Origin: Mesorhizobium loti
GTDB taxonomy: Bacteria > Pseudomonadota > Alphaproteobacteria > Rhizobiales > Rhizobiaceae
DNA length: 64,000 nucleotides
Assembly (NCBI RefSeq): GCF_002858745.1
Contig: NZ_PJRO01000011.1
Span: 124,001-188,000, forward strand
Reading direction: 5' to 3'
Below are positions 7,858-16,480 of this stretch, piece by piece. Positions within the stretch are counted from its first letter, which is position 1. Each line of letters opens with the position of its first letter. The notes below the pieces were generated by a model. It saw only the letters and a list, made by a program, of their open reading frames with translations, did no database searches and was not told where the DNA came from. The translations under genes and the position numbers were made by a program.

Positions 7858-10800
7858 ATGGGCTTCTCAACCAAATATTATGAAGCGGTTTTCAAGGGCC
7901 AGGCCGATCTGCCGCTCGGCAGCGAAGCGCCACCTTTCGACTTCGAACGAAAGCGCAAGACGACCCTTTTTGGACGCGCCGTCGGCTGGTTCCTGGAAAA
8001 GCCGGACTGGTGGCTCGGAATCTTGCGCAACGTCCTCCCTCGCTTCCGTGTCGGCAAGGTCGTATTCCTCCTGGGTTTCGAGGATGTTCGCGAGGTTCTC
8101 GAACGCGAATCGGAATTCGAAACGCCTTATGGCCCTGAGCTGCGCGAGTTTTCGGGAGGTCTCGACTTCCTTCTCAGCCTGAAGGACGGCAAGCTTTATC
8201 GCACGCAAAAGTCCGTGGTCCTCAGCGCGTTTCCACCCAGCGAGGTCGAGGAGCGGGTGCGGGATATCGCTGCGAAGCATTCGCAGGAAATCGTGCGCCA
8301 CGCCGGCGAGAAATTCGACGCCGCCACGGATTTGATGCGCGTCGTGCCGGTACGGATCTGCCGGGAATATTACGGCCTGCAGATCGACGACGATCGGCAA
8401 TTCGGCAACTGGGCCATCGCCATAAACCACATCTTGTTCGGAGACTGGAACGCGGATCCGGTCACGCGCGAACTGGCGGTGGCAGCCGCCGAGAACATGT
8501 TTGCCGCTGTCGATCGTTCCATAGACATTGCCGAAGCGGCGATCGAGCGGGGAGACGATGTAGACAATCCGCTTGGGCGGCTCATCCGGATGTCGAAAGA
8601 CGATGGCCTGGTTGCGGGCCGGCAGGAGGTGCGTGCGATCATGGTCGGCATGGTCGTTGGATTTGCGCCCACAAATCTGCTTGGCGGCATCAATTGCCTG
8701 GAAGCCGTTTTGAGCCGGCCGGAGATCTTCGACTGCATCAAGAAGGCTGTCGACGAGAAGGACAACACACGCCTGGACAAGGCGGTACTCGAGGCCATGC
8801 GCTTCAAGCCGCACTGGATCTGGCCCTGGCGCTACGCCCGTGAGGAAAGGACGATCGGCGTCGGCCGACCACGCCCCTACCGAATTCCTGCAAACGTATC
8901 GGTTCTGCCCTTCACACGCTCGGCCATGTTTGACGCGTCGGTCGTTCGCGACCCGTGGACGTTTAATCCCGATCGCAGCTTGAGCGAGAACATGGTTTTC
9001 GGTGTCGGCATCCATCGCTGCATCGGTGCCTCGATCGCCAGCGTACAGGTTGCCGAGGCCTTCCGGGCCTTGTTTAATAAGCCGGGCTTTCGGCGCGCTC
9101 ATGGCAAGGAAGGCAAACTGACCCGCATCGGTCCTTATCCGGACAAGTTGATGGTGGAGTTTGATGCGCCGGCCGAAAACCGCCTTACCGAGCAGGCGCT
9201 CGTAACGGTGTGTGTGCCGGTGCGCACGGGGGTCGATACGGGACAACTCCAGAAGGAAGTCGATTCTCTCGGCAATCCTGCGGATGGCGTCATCCAGGCA
9301 GCTCTGGATCGGACCGGCATCATCCACTTCGCCAGTCTGACGGCCATCTCGACAAGCGATACCGGAAAGAAGAGCGGGGATGGTTTCCACCTGGTGCTGG
9401 AACTGTCCGGTGATGGCAGCAAACGCACAGTGATCGAGGCTTTTGTCGGAGCAACGAAGGCGCAACTGCAGCCGATATTCGAACGTTTTGCAGCTGGTTC
9501 GCTCAAAGGTTCGCTGGAGGCCTTCCTGCTTAAACATTCGATCGATGTATCGCCGCAGTTCGGCGAAATGTCGGGGCTGGTATTCGCTGGCACGCCCGGA
9601 CATTCGGTCGCGCGCATCAAAGCCGAGCAGGAGCTGGCGACCAAGCTTGGCACACTTGTCGAAGAACAGACCTTGCTCCGCCCGCCGTCGACAGCTGTCA
9701 TATCAGACAGCTCTTCAGCGGGAGACATATTGAAAGAAGTGCGGCGCGAGCTGGAGCAGAATGAATATTTCGACTGGGCGTTCTCGCCCGCCCGGAGCCT
9801 GCTGGAGAAGCCGGGCGGGACGCTTCTGTCGGCGACGGTGCACAGCATTTTCAATCTGCGCACCGCAATCCCATTGATCGTCCTGGTCGGGTTTTTCACC
9901 TGGATGACTTATTACCTGCAATTCGACAAAGGCGCACAATGGTTCCGCACTGTGGCGCGCCTCGGAGATTCTCTCATCCTGGCAGTCGGCGGATTGGTTC
10001 TGGCAGCAGCTATATCGCTGACGGCCGTGGCTCTGCGGCTGCGGCATATCGAGCAACGCGAAGAGATCCGCACCGCAGGGATAGAGCTGGACGAATTGAC
10101 CGAGTTGCAGAAGCGCGAGGATAAAGAGGGTTATGTCCAGAACCACATGACCGCGGTCTCCGTCATCAAGCCGGGGTGGTGGTTGAAGCCTGGAGTGCTC
10201 CGTCGCTTTCTGCTGCGGTTTTCGTTCTACGTCATTTCAATCGCGGCCAGACGCGCGTTCAGGCCGGGATATCTCGGCGACATAAGTACAATTCACTTCG
10301 CTCGCTGGGTCAGAATCCCGCACACCGATCGCCTCGTTTTCTTCAGCAATTATGGCGGCAGCTGGGAAAGCTATCTGGAGGATTTCGTTACCAAGGCCTC
10401 CGCCGGCCTGACCGGCATCTGGAGCAACACCAAGGGGTTTCCCCGGACACGTTTTCTGTTCCTGGACGGCAGCCGGGATGGAGACCGCTTCAAGCGCTGG
10501 GCCCGCGCCGAGCAGATCCCGACCTCTTTCTGGTATTCTGCCTATCCGGACCTGAACACCACGATGATCCGTAAGAATTCGCGCATCAGGCAGGGTTTTT
10601 ATGCCGCACGCGCGAGCCAGGCACGTGATTGGCTGAGCCTGTTCACTTCGCTGCCTCGGCAGGATGGTATCAAACCGTCGCTGGCCCGGCAGCTTCTCAA
10701 CCAGACCGATGACACCTCGGTTGAAAGCCTGGAAAGTGGCGAAATCCAGTCCCTCATCTTCGGTCCGCTCGGCAATCTTGAACACGCCGTGATGTTCGCG

Positions 10801-12228
10801 TTTGAAGTCGACAAGGAGAGCTCTGCGGCACAACGGCGCGAAGTGCTTGCCCATCTTTTGAAACACACGAGCTTCGGAGACACCAAACCGGGGGCGCGGG
10901 CGATGTTCTGTGTGTTTGGCCCGGACGGCCTGACGAAACTCGGCCTCACCGGCAGCCCGAATGGTAATACACTTGGCAGTTTTCCGCTGACATTCCGGCA
11001 AGGCATGGCGGACGATTATCGAAGCCGTATCCTTGATGATCGGGGCGACAGCGCACCCGAAAACTGGTCTTGGGGTTCCAAGACGACGCCGGTCGACCTC
11101 GCGATGATCTGCTATGCTGCCGACAAGGCAAAGCTGGATGGAATGGCGCTCGAAGTCGGCAATCTTGCCAACAGAACACGGCTCATTCCAAGGGCGGTCA
11201 TTCCGCTCATGATCGATCGCACCAGCGTCAAGTGTCCGGCAAAGGATGTCGGAGGGGGCGACGAAGAGAAGCGTCCGGCGCGGGAACATTTCGGTTTCGT
11301 CGACGGTGTATCTCAACCGGTGATCAAGGGCACGCGCCGCCGGCGCAATCACAATTCAAGTCCCATTCATCAGATCGCCGCCGGCGAATTTCTGTTCGGC
11401 TATCGTGACGAGCACGGCTTTTATCCGCCCAGCCCGACGACACCCGCGGAATTCGATAGCGAAGGGCGCCTGTTGGCGATCGACGCGGACGGCAAACCGG
11501 TCGACGGCAGGGCGGCCACGCATGATTTCGGCCGCAACGGGTCGTTCGTCGTCATCCGCCAGCTCGAGCAGCATGTCGACAGGTTTAACGACTACTGCCG
11601 GGAAGAAGCGGCCAATCTGCGCGGCAGCGGCACTTATGGCTTCGAAGCTGCAGATGAAGAATGGATCGGTGCCCGGATCGTTGGACGATGGAAAAATGGC
11701 TCGTCGCTGACCAGAAATCCCGACGGGCCCGGGCGTGAGCTCGACAATCAGTTCACCTATGGCGCTGAAGATCCGCAGGGACTGCATTGTCCCCTCGGGG
11801 CTCACATCAGGCGTTCCAACCCACGCGATTCTCTTGGCACCGACATTGACACACAACTGCGCATCTCGAAGCGGCACCGCATCCTGCGGGCTGGCCGCAG
11901 CTATGTTCTGGATCGCGCCGGAAAGACGGAAAAAGGGCTGCTGTTCATCTGCTTCAACGCGAGCTTCGAACGGCAGTACGAATTCATCCAGCAGACCTGG
12001 ATGTCTGCGCAGAATTTCCATGGCTTGCGCGGTGAGAAGGACCCGCTGATCGGCAGGCAGCCGGGCACCGCCGAAGCGCCGAGGGGGCGTTTCACGATCC
12101 CGCGTTGGGAAGGAGCAGTCGAGCTGACGACGTTACCGTCCTTCATAACGACGCGTGGCGGCGGTTATTTCTTTATGCCGAGCCGTGCGGCGTTGCAGTT
12201 CCTGCACTGGCGACTGGCCGCCGGTTGA
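7858..12228 (+). CDS. cytochrome P450 - membrane linker - DyP-type peroxidase fusion protein
   Basis: A 1456-residue protein with two haem-enzyme domains. Residues about 1-435 are a cytochrome P450: ExxR at Glu312-Arg315 and the haem loop FGVGIHRCIG with Cys388 as thiolate ligand. Residues about 440-650 are an alpha/beta region of unknown type (LVTVCVPVRTG at its start). Two hydrophobic segments at about 670-690 and 705-726 should span the membrane. From about 800 the sequence IHFARWVRIP, then FFSNYGGSWESYLEDF, opens a ferredoxin-like part that leads into a DyP-type peroxidase: GFVDG with catalytic Asp1149, GAHIRRSNPR with proximal His1316, and HRILRAG with the distal Arg. Both active sites look complete, except that the P450 I-helix reads GFAPTNLLGG and lacks the usual acid-alcohol pair. 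The fusion resembles in concept the fungal Ppo oxygenases, but with a different peroxidase fold and reversed order. A lipid hydroperoxide role is inference. Confidence 0.88.
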   Translation: MGFSTKYYEAVFKGQADLPLGSEAPPFDFERKRKTTLFGRAVGWFLEKPDWWLGILRNVLPRFRVGKVVFLLGFEDVREVLERESEFETPYGPELREFSGGLDFLLSLKDGKLYRTQKSVVLSAFPPSEVEERVRDIAAKHSQEIVRHAGEKFDAATDLMRVVPVRICREYYGLQIDDDRQFGNWAIAINHILFGDWNADPVTRELAVAAAENMFAAVDRSIDIAEAAIERGDDVDNPLGRLIRMSKDDGLVAGRQEVRAIMVGMVVGFAPTNLLGGINCLEAVLSRPEIFDCIKKAVDEKDNTRLDKAVLEAMRFKPHWIWPWRYAREERTIGVGRPRPYRIPANVSVLPFTRSAMFDASVVRDPWTFNPDRSLSENMVFGVGIHRCIGASIASVQVAEAFRALFNKPGFRRAHGKEGKLTRIGPYPDKLMVEFDAPAENRLTEQALVTVCVPVRTGVDTGQLQKEVDSLGNPADGVIQAALDRTGIIHFASLTAISTSDTGKKSGDGFHLVLELSGDGSKRTVIEAFVGATKAQLQPIFERFAAGSLKGSLEAFLLKHSIDVSPQFGEMSGLVFAGTPGHSVARIKAEQELATKLGTLVEEQTLLRPPSTAVISDSSSAGDILKEVRRELEQNEYFDWAFSPARSLLEKPGGTLLSATVHSIFNLRTAIPLIVLVGFFTWMTYYLQFDKGAQWFRTVARLGDSLILAVGGLVLAAAISLTAVALRLRHIEQREEIRTAGIELDELTELQKREDKEGYVQNHMTAVSVIKPGWWLKPGVLRRFLLRFSFYVISIAARRAFRPGYLGDISTIHFARWVRIPHTDRLVFFSNYGGSWESYLEDFVTKASAGLTGIWSNTKGFPRTRFLFLDGSRDGDRFKRWARAEQIPTSFWYSAYPDLNTTMIRKNSRIRQGFYAARASQARDWLSLFTSLPRQDGIKPSLARQLLNQTDDTSVESLESGEIQSLIFGPLGNLEHAVMFAFEVDKESSAAQRREVLAHLLKHTSFGDTKPGARAMFCVFGPDGLTKLGLTGSPNGNTLGSFPLTFRQGMADDYRSRILDDRGDSAPENWSWGSKTTPVDLAMICYAADKAKLDGMALEVGNLANRTRLIPRAVIPLMIDRTSVKCPAKDVGGGDEEKRPAREHFGFVDGVSQPVIKGTRRRRNHNSSPIHQIAAGEFLFGYRDEHGFYPPSPTTPAEFDSEGRLLAIDADGKPVDGRAATHDFGRNGSFVVIRQLEQHVDRFNDYCREEAANLRGSGTYGFEAADEEWIGARIVGRWKNGSSLTRNPDGPGRELDNQFTYGAEDPQGLHCPLGAHIRRSNPRDSLGTDIDTQLRISKRHRILRAGRSYVLDRAGKTEKGLLFICFNASFERQYEFIQQTWMSAQNFHGLRGEKDPLIGRQPGTAEAPRGRFTIPRWEGAVELTTLPSFITTRGGGYFFMPSRAALQFLHWRLAAG

Positions 12229-12260
12229 GTATGGTATCGGCAAGCGTTGCCAGGCGGGCT

Positions 12261-12935
12261 TCAATCGGAGCTGACGCGTCGCAGTCGGGCTGGATCGTTG
12301 ACTTTGACCTGACCGCGCTTGGTTGTGATCAGGCCGCGGCCGCGCCAGTCGTTCAGAAGTTTGTTGACGGATTCCCGTGTCGCACCGAGCGTCTGGGCGA
12401 GTTCCGATTGCGAGATGGCAATCCAGCCTGAGGCATCGGAGAGCAGTTCGGTCAGGTGCAGCAGGCGCTTGGCGAGCCTGGCCTCGATGGCGAGGAAGGT
12501 GTGATCGCCGAGCTCTTCGCTGATCCATCTCAATCGCTTGCACAGGAGTTCGATGACGGCTCGGCCAAGCAATGGATCCCGCTCGATGCGATCGAGCACT
12601 TGCTTGCGTGTCAGCGATACGATGGAGCATTCCGACCTGCAGATGGCGGTCGCTGTCCTGCGACCGCCATCCAGGACTCCGATTTCGCCGATGAGGCTGG
12701 GTGGAAATTGCAGATTGGCGACCAGCTTGTCGCCATCGGCGGAGAAGATCGAGATCTCGACGGAACCGGCAAGCAGGCCGTAGACGCGATCGGATGGATC
12801 GTCCTGCAGGAAGAGCAGCCGTCCCGCGGCATATCTTTCGGGTTTGGCGTCGCCGAACATCCTGTCCAGCAAGTCGCGGTCATAGTGGGCGAACTTCGCC
12901 AGCGTGTGTTTCGATTCCTGATCCAGACTGGTCAT
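12261..12935 (-). CDS. Crp/Fnr family transcriptional regulator
   Basis: About 224 residues. The N-terminal half is a cyclic-nucleotide-binding beta roll (AGRLLFLQDDPSD, then LVANLQFPPSLIGEIGVLDGG and RRTATA, the phosphate-binding cassette region). The C-terminal half is a winged helix with SQSELAQTLGATRESVNKLL as recognition region. No Cys cluster for an iron-sulphur centre is present, so a cNMP or other small ligand is more likely than FNR-type oxygen sensing. The start may be ATG at 12935 or GTG at 12941; a GGGGGG stretch precedes both. It converges on the P450-DyP gene with 32 bases between them, close to the cyclase that could supply its ligand (inference). Confidence 0.85.
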   Translation of the reverse strand: MTSLDQESKHTLAKFAHYDRDLLDRMFGDAKPERYAAGRLLFLQDDPSDRVYGLLAGSVEISIFSADGDKLVANLQFPPSLIGEIGVLDGGRRTATAICRSECSIVSLTRKQVLDRIERDPLLGRAVIELLCKRLRWISEELGDHTFLAIEARLAKRLLHLTELLSDASGWIAISQSELAQTLGATRESVNKLLNDWRGRGLITTKRGQVKVNDPARLRRVSSD

Positions 12936-13099
12936 CAACACCGGTGCCCCCCGAGCGTGATCTCAGTTCAAGTGAGATTCGGTTGCTTGTTCTGAATTTC
13001 GTTCGTTGCCTTGCCTACGGAAAAGTCTACGCGCGGCAGCGCGGCTTGGATAGCGGACCGGAAGCGGATTTGTTTCTTCGCGGCGCGCTGCGTTGCCGT

Positions 13100-13798
13100 C
13101 TAAGCCATTGCCGGTTCCGGCCCACCTGCGGCCAGATCGCCTTTCATCAGCGCCATGATCGCCACCTGGGTGCGGTTTGTCGCGCCAAGTTTGCTCATGA
13201 TCTGCCGGACATGGACCTTGACGGTCGATTCCTGCATGTCGAGTTCGCGTGCAATCAGCTTGTTGGATTTGCCGGAACGAAGCCGATCGAGAACCTGGCT
13301 CTGGCGTGGCGTCAGCAGGCCGTTGCCTGCGCTGGAATGATGGCGAGCGCGATCTCTGCCGTCTGCGATCTCCAGCAAGGCTTCGCGAGGGAAATACGCG
13401 CCGCCATTCATGATGAAGGCAAGCGCCTGGTGAACCATAGCCAATGGCGTGGTGGTCGAAATGAAAGCCTGGAAGCCGAAGCTCACCGCGCCAACGGCCT
13501 CTTCCGCTTCTGTCCGGTCCGAAAGAATGGCGCAGGGTGTTGTCGGGAATTGATCCCGCACGCTCCGCAACACCGTCCGCATCTGCAGATCGTGCAGCGA
13601 TGAGCCACCTACGTTCAGGACAATCAGTGAAACGATGTTGCCTGGTTGAGAATAGAAACCGATGTTTTCCGGTTCTATCGCATGGGCCGATTTGCCGAGA
13701 GGGCTGACCCATTCGTTGATCAAAGTCGTGATGCCAGCGCATCTCAGCGCCAGAGTATCAACTACCAGCACAACCGCCTTTTGTGCATCCCCAGTCAT
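13100..13798 (-). CDS. LuxR-type regulator with degenerate receiver domain
   Basis: A 232-residue regulator. The C-terminal LuxR/NarL helix-turn-helix is clear at about 160-220 (LTPRQSQVLDRLRSGKSNKLIARELDMQ, shown here in the pieces LTPRQSQVL and KLIAREL, and TVKVHVRQIMSKL). The N-terminal part has receiver-like spacing but lacks a convincing phosphorylation site: where the Asp is expected the sequence is LIVLNVGGSS, with Asn. It may therefore act without phosphorylation. GGAGAC lies just before the ATG. It is divergent from the first RTX gene across a 349-base intergenic region, so control of the RTX/type I secretion locus is the simplest guess. Confidence 0.8.
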   Translation of the reverse strand: MTGDAQKAVVLVVDTLALRCAGITTLINEWVSPLGKSAHAIEPENIGFYSQPGNIVSLIVLNVGGSSLHDLQMRTVLRSVRDQFPTTPCAILSDRTEAEEAVGAVSFGFQAFISTTTPLAMVHQALAFIMNGGAYFPREALLEIADGRDRARHHSSAGNGLLTPRQSQVLDRLRSGKSNKLIARELDMQESTVKVHVRQIMSKLGATNRTQVAIMALMKGDLAAGGPEPAMA

Positions 13799-14147
13799 TT
13801 TAGTCTCCTCGGTTTGTGGGCGCTTGCCTGTGCGCCGCCGGAACCCTCTTTCCGTATCGATTTCATCTAGTCGTATCGCAATGACGACGCCTCCGATGTG
13901 AGGCGCTTCACATGCGATGGGAGCTCGTCGAAAGTGCCGATATGGACGTCGGACGAGCAGCCGAATTCGCTTGAGCTTCCGTGGCTTACCCCGTCGAATA
14001 AATTACAAGACCCACGTTAGGCGCACCTTCCGCTCCAACGGTGCTCAGCCGGAAGTCGTAGATCTGCAATCAAGGCGATCAGCGCTATGAAGCCGTTTCC
14101 GGCGCCTCCATGCGGACTATGCTTGGCGCGCAATGGAGGAGTTCGCC
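13799..14147. promoter_or_regulatory. divergent intergenic region between LuxR-type regulator and RTX gene
   Basis: 349 bases without a gene. It must carry the promoters for both directions. A small inverted repeat, GCCTC and GAGGC around CGATGT, lies at about 13890-13906. The RTX ribosome site GGAGGAG is at 14135-14141. I see no confident sigma-70 boxes. Confidence 0.45.
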
Positions 14148-15590
14148 ATGGGCGCGTCGAATTCAAGCAAAGGCCACCAGCACAGCTGTGGCAGCCATCC
14201 GTCACAAACCGTGCAGGTGCGCACCGTGACGGCGCAGAGCGCAATAGGGGTTTCCGCGCAGGTGAGTGCGGACGCCTTCGGTCAATCAACGTTTTCCAAC
14301 ACGCAGGTCCATTTGACCACGATCGATCGTGGTCTCGCATCGTTTGCCATCGCAGCGGTTGGCGCGGAGGCTGCTGCACACGCCACCGGTGATCAATCGC
14401 CATTCGCGATGGCTTCTGCCGCGGTCACGATGACCAATGCCGATATCTCGGTCACCAACAGCAGGACTGTCACCGGCTCGGACATGCACGGAATGGGCCA
14501 GCAGACCGTCGTTTCGGCCATCGGCGCCAGCTTTGCTTTCGAAACGGGTTTGGCTCCTGCTCATCAGGTCAACGACGTTGCGGTCGAGGCCTGTCGGTCG
14601 GGTGTCGGCTCCCTGCAAGGCAATCTGGCAACTTTTGAGGCGAATGTGACCGCTCAGGGCGAGAACAGTTTCGTCGACCTCCAGGCCGATGCCATCGCCT
14701 TGGACGATCAATATTCCTCAAGCGTCGTTTCGGCGACGTCGGCCGTCGATACCGAGGTCGTCTACACTGAATACTCCGGCACCAGATGGGACGACACCAT
14801 CGTGACGGGCAATGGCGACTCGCTGGTGCGGGGAGACCGTGGCGACGATACCATCCGTGCCGGCGATGGCGATGACTGGCTGTTTGGTGGCAAAGGCGAT
14901 GACCGGATCGGCGGCGGCGGCGGCAACGACACGGCCTTTGGCGGCGATGGTCGCGACAATCTCGCTGGCGGCAACGGTGACGACTGGTTGTTCGGCGGCG
15001 ATGGCAAAGACACCTTGTCGGGCGACACCGGAAACGACCTGATCGTCGGTGGCGATGGCAATGATCTGATCATAGGCGGAAACGGCAACGACCTGCTCGA
15101 TGGTGGCGACGGCCGCGACGACATTTCGGGCGGCGCCGGCAACGATGTCTTCCGGCTGGGCTCGTCTCCCGGCGAGGGTGACGACCTGATGCGGGGAGGT
15201 ACAGATGCCGACACCTATCTCATCGTTGGAGCGTTCGATGACGATACCATCGCCGATTTCTCGATCGGCGGCGGAGACCGCCTTGCCATCGAAGGTCTCG
15301 ACGCCTTGCTTGGCGCGGGTTCGAGAGCCGTTTCGATGGAGCGCGATCGGGGCGACCGCGATGATCTTGTCGTGACGCTGCGCCTGGACGGTGAACGCTC
15401 GACGCTTACTTTGGATGAATTCTTCGCCAACAATCCCGAATTCGGCACGATGCCAACGCGAGGGACATTCAGCGCACAGCAAACCGCCACGATCATGCAT
15501 GCCATTGCCGTGGATGCCGAAGCCAACCCTGCGTTAATGGATGTGCAACTCACCTTCCAGCTGGGTGATCTGCTGGCTGTCTTTGGCTGA
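14148..15590 (+). CDS. RTX calcium-binding protein, type I secretion substrate
   Basis: A 480-residue protein. Residues 1-210 are Ala/Thr/Ser/Val-rich with repeated SAIGxSxxF-like stretches and a His/Cys-rich start (GHQHSCGSH). Residues about 220-345 hold a block of about a dozen RTX nonapeptides of the GGxGxDxxx type (GGDGKDTLSG, GGDGNDLIIG), which bind Ca outside the cell and fold into a beta roll. The C terminus ends in the hydrophobic LLAVFG, as expected for a type I secretion signal; there is no N-terminal signal peptide. The ATG at 14148 has GGAGGAG six bases upstream and is preferred to the ATG at 14133. No enzymatic domain is recognised, so an adhesin or matrix role is possible. Confidence 0.85.
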   Translation: MGASNSSKGHQHSCGSHPSQTVQVRTVTAQSAIGVSAQVSADAFGQSTFSNTQVHLTTIDRGLASFAIAAVGAEAAAHATGDQSPFAMASAAVTMTNADISVTNSRTVTGSDMHGMGQQTVVSAIGASFAFETGLAPAHQVNDVAVEACRSGVGSLQGNLATFEANVTAQGENSFVDLQADAIALDDQYSSSVVSATSAVDTEVVYTEYSGTRWDDTIVTGNGDSLVRGDRGDDTIRAGDGDDWLFGGKGDDRIGGGGGNDTAFGGDGRDNLAGGNGDDWLFGGDGKDTLSGDTGNDLIVGGDGNDLIIGGNGNDLLDGGDGRDDISGGAGNDVFRLGSSPGEGDDLMRGGTDADTYLIVGAFDDDTIADFSIGGGDRLAIEGLDALLGAGSRAVSMERDRGDRDDLVVTLRLDGERSTLTLDEFFANNPEFGTMPTRGTFSAQQTATIMHAIAVDAEANPALMDVQLTFQLGDLLAVFG

Positions 15591-15615
15591 AATATTCCAG
15601 ATATAACGCTTTTAG

Positions 15616-15650
15616 ACGCTCACCTCTTTGAGGTGAGCGTTCGTTTTTGT
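15616..15650 (+). terminator. Rho-independent terminator after first RTX gene
   Basis: ACGCTCACCTC (15616-15626) and GAGGTGAGCGT (15630-15640) form a perfect 11-bp stem with a TTT loop, followed by TCGTTTTTGTT. It is one of the strongest terminators in the window. Confidence 0.92.
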
Positions 15651-15809
15651 TGCGTTAAGTCAAGTTGTATCGGAAGCATATCAAAAGTATTACTCTGCAA
15701 GAGAATGAGATTACGCCGCTTGAATATTTGATGATCGATGCGAGGAGGCCTAGGCTTCAGATGCGCCGGACCTGAGTACCGGACATCATCAAACGACAAG
15801 GAGAGTGAC

Positions 15810-16091
15810 ATGACCTTCTACTGTGATCCTTCTGACGTGAACCTGGACGCTTCGTACGACTTCGACTCCAACATCGATGTCAACTTCGACCTGTATTCCG
15901 ATATCGACAGCAACCTCGACGTCAACCACGACATCGATGTCTGCGTCGACATCAACGGCAACGAAGCCACGTTCGCGATCGACGTCCAGGCCTATGGCCA
16001 TGACACCGCGACCGACCTCAATCTCGTCGTTGCGGTTCAGGAAAACGAGTGGTCGAGCATCACGGCAACCGGCTACGCAGCTGCCGGCTGA
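15810..16091 (+). CDS. small Asp-rich protein in the RTX/type I secretion locus
   Basis: A 93-residue, very acidic protein that I do not recognise. Residues 17-30 and 31-44 are two tandem 14-residue repeats with the consensus D(F/I)DSN(I/L)DVN(F/H)D(L/I), so Asp or Asn alternates with hydrophobic residues. The rest (about 45-93) is ordinary and could form beta strands. There is no signal peptide or membrane segment; two Cys are present. AAGGAGAG lies five bases before the ATG at 15810. It has its own terminator at 16143-16174 and sits between two RTX genes, so a calcium-binding or co-secreted role is a reasonable guess, not more. Confidence 0.75.
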   Translation: MTFYCDPSDVNLDASYDFDSNIDVNFDLYSDIDSNLDVNHDIDVCVDINGNEATFAIDVQAYGHDTATDLNLVVAVQENEWSSITATGYAAAG

Positions 16092-16142
16092 TAAACCTCA
16101 CAGTCGGCTGCGGCGCATCCTCCCACCGCTGCGGCCTGACCG

Positions 16143-16174
16143 AAAAAGGCTCCGCTTCGTGCGGGGCCTTTTTT
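16143..16174 (+). terminator. Rho-independent terminator after Asp-rich gene
   Basis: GGCTCCGC (16148-16155) pairs with GCGGGGCC (16161-16168) with one G-T pair, preceded by a run of A and followed by TTTTTTATT, so it could work in both directions. Confidence 0.85.
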
Positions 16175-16184
16175 ATTGGGCGAT

Positions 16185-16283
16185 AGAGCAATTCCGGGAA
16201 AAGTGCGTAGCGGTTTTCCGTCCGGAATTGCGTAAAAACAAAGGGTCAGAGCGCTTCGGCGTTTCCGAAAACGGAAACGCTCC
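16185..16283. repeat. palindromic repeat, copy 4
   Basis: About 99 bases, AGAGCAATTCCGGG to GGAAACGCTCC, diverged from the copy at 2748-2850 and a few bases shorter in the last palindrome. With the terminator before it, it fills much of the 389-base gap up to the second RTX gene; the rest shows nothing I recognise. Confidence 0.85.
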
Positions 16284-16480
16284 AGCGGCAGGGCAGGGCA
16301 GGGCTCGTGCTGAGCGCCGAGAGAGGCGGATCCGATCCTACCAAAGAGGACCCGGTCTACGCCTGAAGTGTAACTCCACCTAAGCGTTGTGCCGCCGGCG
16401 CCGCTTCGCCGCTAATCTCCAGTCGGGTGCCCTCGCAGAAATCCTGTCTGCGCAAAAGGGGCAGACGGAGAGAGGCTCAG

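Noticed and set aside
7867..9603. A 578-codon open frame on the minus strand opposite the P450 part
   Set aside because: The plus strand encodes the haem loop and ExxR motif of a P450; the opposite frame has no recognisable motif.
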